DNA of 64,000 nt, taken from NCBI GenBank assembly GCA_002337455.1, contig DDGC01000004.1, positions 39,174 to 103,173 on the forward strand, in the 5' to 3' direction. Made by a program: the position numbers and the translations under genes. This document shows, piece by piece, positions 1-8,394 of this stretch (within the stretch, counting starts at the first letter, position 1; the number at the start of each line of letters is the position of its first letter). Below the pieces are notes generated by a model. It saw only the letters and a program-made list of their open reading frames with translations. It searched no databases and had not been told where the DNA came from. This DNA comes from Rhizobiales bacterium UBA1912 (GTDB taxonomy: Bacteria > Pseudomonadota > Alphaproteobacteria > Rhizobiales > Devosiaceae).

Positions 1-33
1 GCAAGGCACACCGCCACGAGGAAGTTTAAAAGA

Positions 34-300
34 ATGGCAAATACCACTTCGGCCAAGAAGGCCGCCCGCAAGATCGAAACCCGGACCGACAAGAACACGG
101 CCCGCCGCAGCCGCGTGCGCACCTATCTGCGCAAGGTCGAAGAAGCGATCGCTTCGGGTGACCAGACAGCCGCTGCCGCAGCGCTGCGCGCCGCCGAACC
201 CGAACTGCAGCGCGCTGCCGGCAAGGGCGTGTTCCACAAGAACATGGCCGACCGCAAGGTTTCGCGCCTCGCCAAGCGCGTGAAAGCACTGGGCGCCTAG
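34..300 (+). CDS. rpsT: 30S ribosomal protein S20
   Basis: This 88-residue, strongly basic protein is S20, which binds 16S rRNA early in assembly of the small ribosomal subunit. It starts MANTTSAKKAARKIETRTDKN, with the Ala/Lys/Arg-rich composition and helical spacing usual for S20, and its length matches the family. An AAGTTTAAAAG stretch lies just before the ATG, and the promoter is probably outside the window. It lies upstream of dnaA, an order seen in many Hyphomicrobiales. A nested palindromic element begins within its TAG stop codon. Confidence 0.97.
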   Translation: MANTTSAKKAARKIETRTDKNTARRSRVRTYLRKVEEAIASGDQTAAAAALRAAEPELQRAAGKGVFHKNMADRKVSRLAKRVKALGA

Positions 301-358
301 AGCATTTCCGCTATTCGCTTGCGCGGCCCTTCGGGTCTTCGAATCGCAGAAATTCTCT
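298..358. repeat. Imperfect 19-bp inverted repeat after rpsT
   Basis: The arm at 299-317 (AGAGCATTTCCGCTATTCG) pairs with 340-358 at 16 of 19 positions around a GC-rich loop. The first 14 bases (TAGAGCATTTCCGC, 298-311) recur exactly at 59003-59016, again starting in a stop codon. It looks like a dispersed palindromic element that may also act as an RNA 3' end for rpsT. It lacks a strong T tract. Confidence 0.7.
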
Positions 359-375
359 ACGTCTTTGTTGGTCAC

Positions 376-420
376 GCGTCCGAACCGATAAAGTGGTGTC
401 CACTTTATCTGGACGCGCTC
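376..420. repeat. Nested palindromic repeat, family A, copy 1 (divergent)
   Basis: The outer arms GCGTCC (376-381) and GGACGC (411-416) enclose a perfect 10-bp hairpin, GATAAAGTGG (387-396) and CCACTTTATC (400-409), with loop TGT. The plan (GCG box, GAACCG, A/T-rich inner hairpin, TGG-CGCGCTC end) matches copies at 25157-25207 and 61745-61796, so I treat it as a divergent member of one family. Confidence 0.7.
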
Positions 421-477
421 TAAAGCCAGCGCAAACCTATCGACCCGATCGTGTTTCGGGTTTGAGAACAAGTTTCC

Positions 478-505
478 AAGGCCCCCCGATGGGGGCCTTC
501 GTCAT
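478..505 (+). terminator. Weak hairpin terminator downstream of rpsT
   Basis: AAGGCCCCC (478-486) pairs perfectly with GGGGGCCTT (491-499) around CGAT. The following bases are only moderately T-rich (CGTCATTT), so termination is plausible but not certain. Confidence 0.5.
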
Positions 506-862
506 TTCAAAAGACGTGCCGAATTTGCGTGACATTTCCGTCATGGCAGGGTCACAAAAAAGCCACGCAATGGTCTTGGTGACGGAGAACGGAAAAAATA
601 ATCCGTTGAGACAAAAAACGGCTCCAGCCGGAATCTGCAAGGAGTCCCATACCCTTAATTTTCCCTTGCCGGACAGTCCCTGCCCGCCGGGGAGCACGGG
701 GGACGAGTCAAGCGGATTTTTGGCCAAATCTGCGGTTGTGCGCAAAAATTTGACTGTCTAAAATGGGTCCGTTGGATCAAAAAGAGGCTGGCGAGAGACA
801 AGTCTAACGCCTCCTTCACACGGGTAAACCAAGGGGACAGCGATGAACGGTTCAGATCCTTT

Positions 863-894
863 ACGGCTTGTTGCAAGCCGTCATGGTACCATGA
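863..894. promoter_or_regulatory. Two abutting perfect palindromes upstream of dnaA
   Basis: ACGGCTTG (863-870) and CAAGCCGT (874-881) form a perfect hairpin with loop TTG. It abuts the 14-bp perfect palindrome TCATGGTACCATGA (881-894). The position, about 220 bp before the longer dnaA start, suits operator or leader-RNA structure. The factor is unknown. Confidence 0.6.
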
Positions 895-932
895 CCGTGC
901 ATCCGAAGTTCCTGGTTCATCTCTAGACTGAC

Positions 933-952
933 AAAGACGAAATTTCGTCTTT
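933..952. promoter_or_regulatory. Perfect 20-bp palindrome upstream of dnaA
   Basis: AAAGACGAAATTTCGTCTTT is self-complementary over all 20 bases and lies 165 bp before the longer dnaA start. It has no central loop, so it is more likely a site for a dimeric protein than an RNA hairpin. I do not recognise the site. Confidence 0.6.
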
Positions 953-1116
953 TCCTCAGGCGCAGGCGCGCCGATTTCAATTTGTAACGATAGGATACTG
1001 CGCAGGGAATGCTTGCGCGGGGGCGTAAATTTATTGTCCCGACCAACGGGATAGATGGGGAACCAGGGGTGCCGCCGGGGATGGGCGGGACGTCATAGCA
1101 ATAAGAGGCAACAGCA

Positions 1117-2658
1117 ATGGAATCGATCGCGGCTGCGGATCGCGGAACTTGGGGAAAGCGTGGAGGGAAAGCGGACACAACTCCGCAAAAGACGACAATT
1201 GGGGCTGAAGGGGAAACGAAGATGACCATGGATGCCGATCAGGTCTGGCTGCGCGTGCGGGCGCGGCTGAGAGCGGCGGTCGGTGAAGATGTCTTTACGT
1301 CATGGTTCGCCCGGCTCGAACTTGAAGAAGTCGTGGGCGATCTCGCTCACCTGTCGGTGCCGACACGCTTCTTGTGTTCGTGGATCCAGTCCAACTATGT
1401 CGAAAAGATCCTCGAAGCGTTTACCGCCGAAGACCAGTCCATCGGCCGGCTGCACCTGACCGTGCGCATCAACGGCCAGGCCCGGCCCAGGCTGGTGAGC
1501 TCGCACGAGCCCTCGGCAACGGAGACGGACGCCCCGGCCAGCATTGCCGAAGTGCGGACCGTGCCGGCGCTGGTCACCAGCCAGCCGGCCAGCGGCACGC
1601 GCGCCAATGCCCTTTCGGGCTCGGCGCTGGACCGCAAGCTGACCTTCGACACTTTCGTATCGGGCAGCGCCAATGAAATGGCGCTCAACGTCGCCAAGCA
1701 GGTCGCCTCGGCGGCGGCCAACAATGTTGTGACCTTCAACCCGGTCTATCTCCATTCGTCCGTGGGGCTGGGCAAGACCCATCTTCTGAACGCCATTGCC
1801 TGGGCGGCCGGTGCTTCGGACATCTCGCGCAATATCGTCTATCTGACCGCCGACCATTTCATGTACCACTTCATCACGGCGGTGCAGCATCAGTCGGCGC
1901 TGGCCTTCAAGGAATGGCTGCGCGGCATCGATCTTTTGCTGATCGACGACATGCAGTTCCTGCAGGGCAAGTCGGCCACTGAATTCGGGCACACGCTCTC
2001 GACGCTGATTTCAGGCACCAAGCAGGTGGTGGTGGCGGGCGACGCGCCGCCGCGCGATCTCGAAATGCTCGACGACCGCGTGCGCTCGCGGCTTTCGGGC
2101 GGGCTGGTGATCCCCATTACCCAGTTCGATCCCGAACTGCGCCGGGCCATCGTGCAAAAGCGGGCCGACCAGGCGGCAAGCCGGTTTACCGGGCTGAGCT
2201 TTCCAAGCCCCGTCATCGACTATGTGGCGCGCTCGATCGTCTCGCATGGCCGCGATCTCGACGGCGCCGTCAACCGGCTGGTGGCGGCCAACCAGCTGAC
2301 CGGTGAGCCGATCACCGTAGGGCTGGCCGAAAAGACCCTCCAGGATCTGATCCGCTCGCGGGAGACGCCCCGTGTCCGGATAGAGGACATCCTCAAGATC
2401 GTCGCCCGCCACTACAAGGTGCCGCGCAACGAGCTTTTGTCCTCGCGCCGCTCACGCGACGTGGTGCGCCCGCGCCAGATCGCCATGTATCTGGCCAAGT
2501 CGCTGACCTCGCGGTCTCTGCCCGAAATCGGCCGCCGGTTCGGCGGACGCGACCACACGACAGTGCTCCATTCGGTGCGCAAGGTGGAGCAGCTGATGAG
2601 CCAGGATGGCGAGCTGACCCAGGAAATCGAACTGCTCCGGCGCATGCTGGAGGAGTGA
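1117..2658 (+). CDS. dnaA: Chromosomal replication initiator DnaA
   Basis: DnaA is the AAA+ ATPase that binds DnaA boxes and melts the chromosomal origin. In the 513-residue reading, the Walker A motif (VGLGKTH) is near residue 218, Walker B (LLIDDMQFL) near 274, and the C-terminal DNA-binding signature (GRDHTTVLHSVRK) near 480. The start is uncertain. The ATG at 1117 has an AGAGG upstream but adds 35 residues with no clear domain. The in-frame ATG at 1222 (MTMDADQVW) has AAGGGG at 8-base spacing, begins just before the conserved N-terminal domain and gives 478 residues. A long palindrome-rich leader precedes it. Confidence 0.97.
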   Translation: MESIAAADRGTWGKRGGKADTTPQKTTIGAEGETKMTMDADQVWLRVRARLRAAVGEDVFTSWFARLELEEVVGDLAHLSVPTRFLCSWIQSNYVEKILEAFTAEDQSIGRLHLTVRINGQARPRLVSSHEPSATETDAPASIAEVRTVPALVTSQPASGTRANALSGSALDRKLTFDTFVSGSANEMALNVAKQVASAAANNVVTFNPVYLHSSVGLGKTHLLNAIAWAAGASDISRNIVYLTADHFMYHFITAVQHQSALAFKEWLRGIDLLLIDDMQFLQGKSATEFGHTLSTLISGTKQVVVAGDAPPRDLEMLDDRVRSRLSGGLVIPITQFDPELRRAIVQKRADQAASRFTGLSFPSPVIDYVARSIVSHGRDLDGAVNRLVAANQLTGEPITVGLAEKTLQDLIRSRETPRVRIEDILKIVARHYKVPRNELLSSRRSRDVVRPRQIAMYLAKSLTSRSLPEIGRRFGGRDHTTVLHSVRKVEQLMSQDGELTQEIELLRRMLEE

Positions 2659-2721
2659 GAGACGGCGCGGGGCACCGTCCCGCGCAACCTTCCTTGACGC
2701 CGCAGACTACAAAAACGGAAC

Positions 2722-3210
2722 ATGACCGTTACCATCCGCCGCGCTACCCAAGCCGACACCGCGCAAATTCTCGCCATCGTCGCGCCGATCCTGTCTGCGG
2801 GGGAAACCTACGCCATTGCACCGAACCTCGATGAGGCCGGCGTTCTGGCCTATTGGTTTGATCCCGCGCACGAAGTCTTCGTCGCGGAAGAGGACGGCAC
2901 CATCCTGGGGACCTACTACCTCATGGCCAACCAGCAGGGCGGCGGGGCCCATGTGGCCAATTGCGGCTACATGACAGCCCCTGCTTCGCAGGGAAAGGGC
3001 GTTGCGCGAGCCATGTGCCAGCATTCGCTGGCGCGTGCGGCAGACCGCGGGTTCCGTGCCATGCAGTTCAATCACGTGGTTTCTACCAATGGCCGCGCCG
3101 TAGCCCTTTGGCAATCGCTGGGTTTCGATATTGCCGGGGTTTTGCCCGCGGCCTTCAACCATCCGGTGCATGGCTATGTCGACAGCTATGTGATGTTCAA
3201 AACGCTCTAG
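2722..3210 (+). CDS. GNAT family N-acetyltransferase
   Basis: This 162-residue protein has the GNAT fold for acetyl transfer from acetyl-CoA to an amine. The acetyl-CoA loop is visible as APASQGKGVARAM (about residues 89-101), followed by a C-terminal NGRAVALWQSLGF segment typical of motif B. The substrate is not evident. It sits alone between dnaA and dnaN, 63 bp after dnaA, and is followed by its own terminator, so it is probably not co-expressed with dnaN. The start (MTVTIRRATQAD) is the usual GNAT beginning. Confidence 0.85.
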   Translation: MTVTIRRATQADTAQILAIVAPILSAGETYAIAPNLDEAGVLAYWFDPAHEVFVAEEDGTILGTYYLMANQQGGGAHVANCGYMTAPASQGKGVARAMCQHSLARAADRGFRAMQFNHVVSTNGRAVALWQSLGFDIAGVLPAAFNHPVHGYVDSYVMFKTL

Positions 3211-3283
3211 GCCCGCCCGGCGACGCGGAAATCGGCGACCGGTCTGCCCTACGCCCGCATGCGGCGATTTTCTTCTGGGAAGC

Positions 3284-3319
3284 AGGCCCCTGCGCGCCCG
3301 TGGGGCCTTGCGTTTTTTT
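3284..3319 (+). terminator. Rho-independent terminator after the acetyltransferase
   Basis: AGGCCCC (3284-3290) pairs with GGGGCCT (3302-3308) and is followed by TGCGTTTTTTT. It separates the GNAT gene from dnaN. Confidence 0.75.
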
Positions 3320-3417
3320 GCCCGGCGATGCAGGGTCTGTGCCCGGCTTTTGGGCCGGTGATGGCCCGTCCAGGGCTAGCGAAAACCAGACAGAAAAGAT
3401 CAGGGGTCCAAAAAGCC

Positions 3418-4536
3418 ATGAAGGTCACGCTCGAGCGCAACCATCTGCTCAAGTCACTGGGGCATGTGCACCGCGTTGTCGAGCGGCGCAACACCTATCC
3501 GATCCTCGCCAACGTCTTGATGAGCGCCACGGGCGACGGGCTGGATCTGCGGGCCACGGACCTTGATATCGAAGTGACCGAGACCGTGCCGGCCATGACC
3601 GGCACGCCGGGCACGACAACGGTTCCCGCTCACACGCTTTACGAAATCGTGCGCAAGCTTTCCGATGGCGCCGACGTTGTGCTGGAAACCGACGGGAACG
3701 ATCAGATGCTGATCTCTTCGGGCCGGTCGCGCTTTCATCTGGCGTGCCTCAATCCCGACGGGTTCCCGGACCTCAAATCGGGCGCCTTTACCCACACCTT
3801 CTCGATCAAGGTCCAGATGCTGAGAGATCTGATCGAGCGCACCCAGTTCGCGATCTCAAACGAAGAAACGCGCTATTATCTCAACGGGATTTTCGTCCAT
3901 ACCGTGGATGGCCCCGACGGGGTGGTGATGCGCGCCGTGGCGACCGACGGGCACCGGCTGGCGCGGGTGGAAGCCGAAGCGCCGCAGGGTTCGGCGGGCA
4001 TGCCCGGCATCATCATTCCGCGCAAGACAGTGGCCGAAGTGCTCAAACTGCTCGACGGGGTCGAGGACGAGGTCAAGGTCGAACTTTCGGACACCAAGAT
4101 CCGCTTTACGCTGGGCGGGGTGATCCTGCTCTCAAAGCTCATCGAGGGCAGCTTCCCCGATTACGAGCGCGTAACGCCGAAAAACAACGACAAGGCGCTG
4201 ATCGTCGATCGCGACAGCCTGGCCAAGGCCGTGGATCGCGTGTCGACAATTGCGTCCGAGCGCGGCGGCAAGGCGGTCAAGCTGGCCCTGACGCCGGGAC
4301 AGCTCGAACTTTCCGTGACCAACCCCGATCACGGCACGGCGAACGAAGAATTGCCTGTCGAATTTGACCTCGAAGGGTTCGAGATCGGGTTCAATGCGCG
4401 CTATCTTCTGGAAATCATCGCCCAGATCCGCACGGAAAGCGCGACCTTCATGTTCAATGACGCCGGATCGCCGACGTTGGTGCGCGAGGATGGGGAGACC
4501 AAAGCGCTCTTCGTTTTGATGCCAATGCGCGTATGA
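3418..4536 (+). CDS. dnaN: DNA polymerase III subunit beta (sliding clamp)
   Basis: DnaN forms the ring-shaped dimer that tethers DNA polymerase III and other proteins to DNA. The ATG at 3418 gives 372 residues beginning MKVTLERNHLLKSLGHVHRV, the family's usual start and length; earlier in-frame codons would add an unconserved tail. Three clamp domains follow, and the C-terminus ends LFVLMPMRV, matching the conserved clamp tail. It lies between dnaA and recF in the classical order. Confidence 0.97.
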   Translation: MKVTLERNHLLKSLGHVHRVVERRNTYPILANVLMSATGDGLDLRATDLDIEVTETVPAMTGTPGTTTVPAHTLYEIVRKLSDGADVVLETDGNDQMLISSGRSRFHLACLNPDGFPDLKSGAFTHTFSIKVQMLRDLIERTQFAISNEETRYYLNGIFVHTVDGPDGVVMRAVATDGHRLARVEAEAPQGSAGMPGIIIPRKTVAEVLKLLDGVEDEVKVELSDTKIRFTLGGVILLSKLIEGSFPDYERVTPKNNDKALIVDRDSLAKAVDRVSTIASERGGKAVKLALTPGQLELSVTNPDHGTANEELPVEFDLEGFEIGFNARYLLEIIAQIRTESATFMFNDAGSPTLVREDGETKALFVLMPMRV

Positions 4537-4545
4537 TTCAGGTGA

Positions 4546-4645
4546 TGCCGGGCTGCAAGCCGCACATTTCTGCGCTTCCGGTGCTCACGTACGTGAAGTG
4601 CGCTCCGGTCCGGTTCTCCAAAAACACCATTTTCGCCGCAGCCTG
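4546..4645. repeat. Compound palindromic element between dnaN and recF
   Basis: GGCTGC (4551-4556) pairs with GCAGCC (4638-4643), and the centre is CACGTACGTG (4586-4595) flanked by imperfect GCGC-rich arms. The TGCGCTTCCGGTGCTCACGTAC wording resembles dispersed intergenic repeats I know from rhizobia. It may fold as RNA between dnaN and recF. Confidence 0.55.
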
Positions 4646-4700
4646 ACCCGAATTTGGCTCAGAGGAACCCTCCGGGCAACGACGGTGGCCGATTTAGCCG

Positions 4701-5825
4701 ATGACCGATGCACAGCGCTATATTTCCCGTTTGCGGCTTACCGGGTTTCGCAATTATCCCAGCGCGGCGCTCGATCTCGATCATAGGCATGTGGTGCTGA
4801 CGGGCGAGAACGGGGCGGGCAAGACCAATCTGATTGAAGCGATATCGCTGCTGGCGCCGGGACGCGGGTTGCGGCGGGCCGGGTTCGATACGCTGGGGAT
4901 CGTCGGCGGGGACGGGTTGTGGGCCGTGGCCGCGAGCATCGAAACCGCCTACGGGCCGGTCGATATCGGCACTGGGGCAAGCCCGGACGCTGCGGGGCGC
5001 CGGGTGCGGATCAACGGCGCCAATGCACGGGCCGTCGAGGAAATGAGCGAGCATGTGCGCATCCTGTGGCTCACGCCATCGATGGATGGGCTGTTTACCG
5101 GACCGGCCAGCGAGCGGCGGCGGTTTTTGGACCGGTTGGTCACGGCGCTCCACGCCGGCCATTCGAGCACGGTTTCCGATTTCGAAAAGGCCATGCGCCA
5201 GCGCAACAGGCTGCTCGAGGACAATGGCGACGGCGCCTGGCTGAGCGCCATCGAAACACAGATGGCCGAACTCGCCACCGCGATCTATTTCGCGCGCGCC
5301 GATTCGCTGGCCCATCTGCAGGCGTTGATGGAAAAATCGGTGGCCGATACGGGTTTTCCTGCGGCGCTGCTGGCGATAACGCCGATGATGGAGGGGGACA
5401 TCCCGGAAACGGCGAGCGGGCTGGAAGCGGCGCTGGCCGGGCGCTGGCGCGACGCAAGAGGGCTTGATCGGGCGGCGGGACGCACCACATTAGGACCTCA
5501 CCGCATCGACCTCGATGTAACCCATGCTCCAAAATCCATGCCGGCGGGATTGTGCTCGACCGGCGAGCAGAAAGCGCTGTTGATCGGGCTGGTGCTGGTC
5601 CATGCGCGGCTGGTTTCGACAATGACCGGGATTACCCCGTTGCTGCTGCTCGACGAGATTGCCGCCCATCTCGATCCCGTGCGGCGCGGGGCGCTGTTCG
5701 ATGCTCTGGAGCGGCTGGGAACCCAGTGCTGGATGACCGGGACCGACTCCGTGCTTTTCGCCGCTCTGGGGGAACGCGCGCAGCATTTTTCGGTGCATTC
5801 GGGCGTGGTGCGGCCCGCGGGTTGA
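4701..5825 (+). CDS. recF: DNA replication and repair protein RecF
   Basis: RecF is an SMC/ABC-like ATPase that helps load RecA at single-strand gaps. The 374-residue protein shows Walker A GENGAGKTNLIEAI (about residues 34-47), an STGEQKALL signature near residue 283 and the Walker B segment PLLLLDEIAAHLD near 314, in the family order and at the usual length. It follows dnaN after a palindromic spacer and precedes gyrB by about 110 bp. The start MTDAQRYISRLRLTGFRNY leads straight into the conserved N-terminus. Confidence 0.96.
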   Translation: MTDAQRYISRLRLTGFRNYPSAALDLDHRHVVLTGENGAGKTNLIEAISLLAPGRGLRRAGFDTLGIVGGDGLWAVAASIETAYGPVDIGTGASPDAAGRRVRINGANARAVEEMSEHVRILWLTPSMDGLFTGPASERRRFLDRLVTALHAGHSSTVSDFEKAMRQRNRLLEDNGDGAWLSAIETQMAELATAIYFARADSLAHLQALMEKSVADTGFPAALLAITPMMEGDIPETASGLEAALAGRWRDARGLDRAAGRTTLGPHRIDLDVTHAPKSMPAGLCSTGEQKALLIGLVLVHARLVSTMTGITPLLLLDEIAAHLDPVRRGALFDALERLGTQCWMTGTDSVLFAALGERAQHFSVHSGVVRPAG

Positions 5826-5875
5826 AAAAGCCAGGCTATTGTAATCCCGCACGGGCCCAAAACGGGCCAAATTGC

Positions 5876-5893
5876 TTGGGGATAAGTCCCCAA
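5876..5893. promoter_or_regulatory. Palindrome in the gyrB leader
   Basis: TTGGGGA (5876-5882) and TCCCCAA (5887-5893) form a perfect inverted repeat around TAAG, 45 bp before the chosen gyrB start. It may be an operator or a leader hairpin; no known factor is recognised. Confidence 0.45.
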
Positions 5894-5937
5894 TCAGGTA
5901 CAAGTTATCAATTCCCAACAAGGCTGATTCTTCTTTC

Positions 5938-8394
5938 ATGAGCGACACGCCCCCGATCCCCAACGATGCAGAGTATGGCGCGGATTCGATCAAGGTCCTC
6001 AAGGGCCTAGATGCGGTCCGGAAACGCCCCGGCATGTACATCGGGGACACCGACGATGGCACGGGCCTCCATCACATGGTCTATGAGGCTGTCGACAATT
6101 CCATCGACGAGGCGCTGGCCGGTCATGCGGACCTCGTTTCGGTGACGCTCAATGCCGACGGCTCGGTGACGGTGACCGACAACGGGCGCGGCATTCCGAC
6201 CGATATCCACAAGGAAGAGGGGATTTCGGCGGCCGAGGTCATCATGACCCAGCTCCATGCGGGCGGTAAGTTCGACCAGAATTCCTACAAGGTCTCGGGC
6301 GGTCTGCACGGGGTGGGGATTTCGGTGGTCAACGCGCTTTCGGTATGGCTCAAGCTCAAGATCCGTCGCGCCGGCGGCATTTACGAGGTGAATTTCACCC
6401 ATGGCGTGGCCGATGGCCCGCTGGCCCGGATCGGCGAGTATGAAGAAGACAAGCAAAAGGGCACCAATGAAGGCCGCTCGGGCACGGAAATCACCTTCAT
6501 GCCCTCGAGCGACACCTTCACCATGGTCGAGTTCGACTACAAGACGCTCGAGCATCGGCTGCGCGAACTGGCGTTCCTCAATTCGGGCGTCCACATCATC
6601 CTGCGCGACAAGCGCCATCCCGAAATTGTCGAAACCGACCTCATGTATGAGGGCGGGCTCGAGGCCTTCGTCCAGTATCTCGACAAGAACAAATCGGCGC
6701 TGCTCGACAAGCCGATTTCGCTGATTTCGGAAAAGGACGGGATTACGGTGGAAGTGGCGCTGTGGTGGAACGACAGCTACCACGAGAACGTCCTGTGCTT
6801 TACCAACAACATTCCCCAGCGCGACGGCGGCACGCACCTTGCGGGGCTGCGGGGTGCGCTGACGCGGCAGGTGACGGGCTATGCCGAGCAATCGGGCGTT
6901 ACCAAACGCGAAAAGGTATCGCTGACGGGTGACGATACCCGCGAGGGGCTGACGTGCGTTCTTTCGGTGAAAGTGCCGGACCCCAAATTCTCGTCGCAGA
7001 CCAAGGACAAGCTGGTCTCGTCCGAAGTGCGGCCGGTGGTCGAAAACGTCGTTAACGACAAGCTCAGCCAGTGGTTCGAGGAACACCCTTCGGAAGCGAA
7101 AACCATCGTGACCAAGGTGGCCGAAGCGGCGGCGGCCCGCGAAGCGGCGCGCAAGGCGCGTGAATTGACGCGGCGCAAATCGGCGCTGGAGATTTCTTCG
7201 CTCCCCGGAAAGCTGGCCGACTGCCAGGAACGCGATCCGGCCAAGGCCGAAATCTTTATCGTCGAGGGCGATTCGGCCGGCGGGTCGGCCAAGCAGGGGC
7301 GCGACCGCGCCACGCAGGCCATCCTGCCGCTGCGCGGCAAGATCCTGAACGTCGAGCGGGCCCGGTTCGACCGGATGATTTCGTCCGACCAGGTCGGCAC
7401 GCTGATTACCGCTCTGGGCACGGGCATCGGGCGTGAGGAATTCAACCCCGACAAGCTGCGCTACCACAAGATCATCATCATGACCGACGCCGACGTCGAC
7501 GGCGCCCATATCCGTACGCTGCTTTTGACGTTCTTTTACCGGCAGATGCCCGAGCTGATCGAGCGCGGCTATCTCTATATCGCCCAGCCGCCGCTCTATA
7601 AGGTGACGCGCGGACGCTCCGAGCAGTATCTCAAGGACGAGCGGGCCCGCGAGGATTATTTGCTGGCCGGCGGCACCGAGGAAGCCATACTGACGACGCG
7701 GTCGGGATCGGCCCATACGGGCAACGACCTGCTTTCGATCGTCGAGCAGGCGCGTGATCTCAACCATCTTATCGATAACCAGAACGCCCGCTACAACCGG
7801 CAGATGATCGAACAGGCCGCCGTTGTCGGCGCGCTCGATCCGGCGGCCATGGAAGACCCCGAAGCCGCGCAGACCCTGGCCGAACGGGTGGCCAACCGGC
7901 TCAACCGCATGTCGGATGAAACCGAGCGCACCTGGGAAGGCAAACTGGACGGCGAAGGCGGCTACGTCTTTTCGCGCATGGTGCGCGGCGTGACCGAGAG
8001 CCATACGCTCGACGCGGCGCTTTTGGGCTCTGCCGATGCGCGCAAGCTGCGCAACCTGTCCGGGCGGCTGGACGACATCTATGGCGGCGTGCCGACGCTG
8101 ACGCGCAAGGAAACCACCCAATCGGTTTACGGGCCACGTTCGCTGTTTTCCATCGTGATGGCGGCCGGCGGCAAGGGCGTTTCGATGCAGCGCTACAAAG
8201 GGCTGGGCGAAATGAACGCCTCCCAGCTTTGGGAAACCACAATGGACAAGAACGCGCGCACGCTGCTGCAGGTCCAGATCAAGGAAAGCGACGACGCGGA
8301 TTCGATCTTTTCCCAGCTTATGGGCGATCTGGTCGAGCCGCGGCGCGATTTCATCCAGGACAATGCGCTGGCGGTTTCGAATCTGGATATTTGA
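5938..8394 (+). CDS. gyrB: DNA gyrase subunit B
   Basis: GyrB is the ATPase subunit of the topoisomerase that adds negative supercoils. The ATG at 5938 gives 818 residues starting MSDTPPIPNDAEYGADSIKVL; an earlier in-frame ATG at 5872 would add 22 unconserved residues and overlap the leader palindrome. Visible features in order are the GHKL ATPase domain (DNGRGIPTD, GGLHGVGISVVNALS), the Toprim domain (EGDSAGGSAKQGRD, then DADVDGAHIRTLLLTFF) and the C-terminal QRYKGLGEMN motif. It is the last gene of the replication block. Confidence 0.97.
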   Translation: MSDTPPIPNDAEYGADSIKVLKGLDAVRKRPGMYIGDTDDGTGLHHMVYEAVDNSIDEALAGHADLVSVTLNADGSVTVTDNGRGIPTDIHKEEGISAAEVIMTQLHAGGKFDQNSYKVSGGLHGVGISVVNALSVWLKLKIRRAGGIYEVNFTHGVADGPLARIGEYEEDKQKGTNEGRSGTEITFMPSSDTFTMVEFDYKTLEHRLRELAFLNSGVHIILRDKRHPEIVETDLMYEGGLEAFVQYLDKNKSALLDKPISLISEKDGITVEVALWWNDSYHENVLCFTNNIPQRDGGTHLAGLRGALTRQVTGYAEQSGVTKREKVSLTGDDTREGLTCVLSVKVPDPKFSSQTKDKLVSSEVRPVVENVVNDKLSQWFEEHPSEAKTIVTKVAEAAAAREAARKARELTRRKSALEISSLPGKLADCQERDPAKAEIFIVEGDSAGGSAKQGRDRATQAILPLRGKILNVERARFDRMISSDQVGTLITALGTGIGREEFNPDKLRYHKIIIMTDADVDGAHIRTLLLTFFYRQMPELIERGYLYIAQPPLYKVTRGRSEQYLKDERAREDYLLAGGTEEAILTTRSGSAHTGNDLLSIVEQARDLNHLIDNQNARYNRQMIEQAAVVGALDPAAMEDPEAAQTLAERVANRLNRMSDETERTWEGKLDGEGGYVFSRMVRGVTESHTLDAALLGSADARKLRNLSGRLDDIYGGVPTLTRKETTQSVYGPRSLFSIVMAAGGKGVSMQRYKGLGEMNASQLWETTMDKNARTLLQVQIKESDDADSIFSQLMGDLVEPRRDFIQDNALAVSNLDI

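Larger units (their letters stand above)
301..1116. other. Gene-free regulatory region upstream of dnaA
   Basis: I see no credible gene in these roughly 800 bases; the short open frames lack a family signature and good ribosome sites. The region holds the two palindromic repeats and hairpin described separately, a TTTGGCCAAA palindrome (719-728), three GANTC sites at 631-709, and three stacked perfect palindromes at 863-952. I found no cluster of TTATCCACA-type DnaA boxes, so I do not call it a replication origin. The dnaA promoter should lie here, but I cannot place its -35/-10 with confidence. Confidence 0.7.

Noticed and set aside
393..761. 122-codon frame between rpsT and dnaA
   Set aside because: It begins inside a palindromic repeat, lacks a ribosome site and has no recognisable family.
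301..1116. Chromosomal replication origin beside dnaA
   Set aside because: No cluster of DnaA boxes close to TTATCCACA was found, and in alphaproteobacteria the origin is often away from dnaA.
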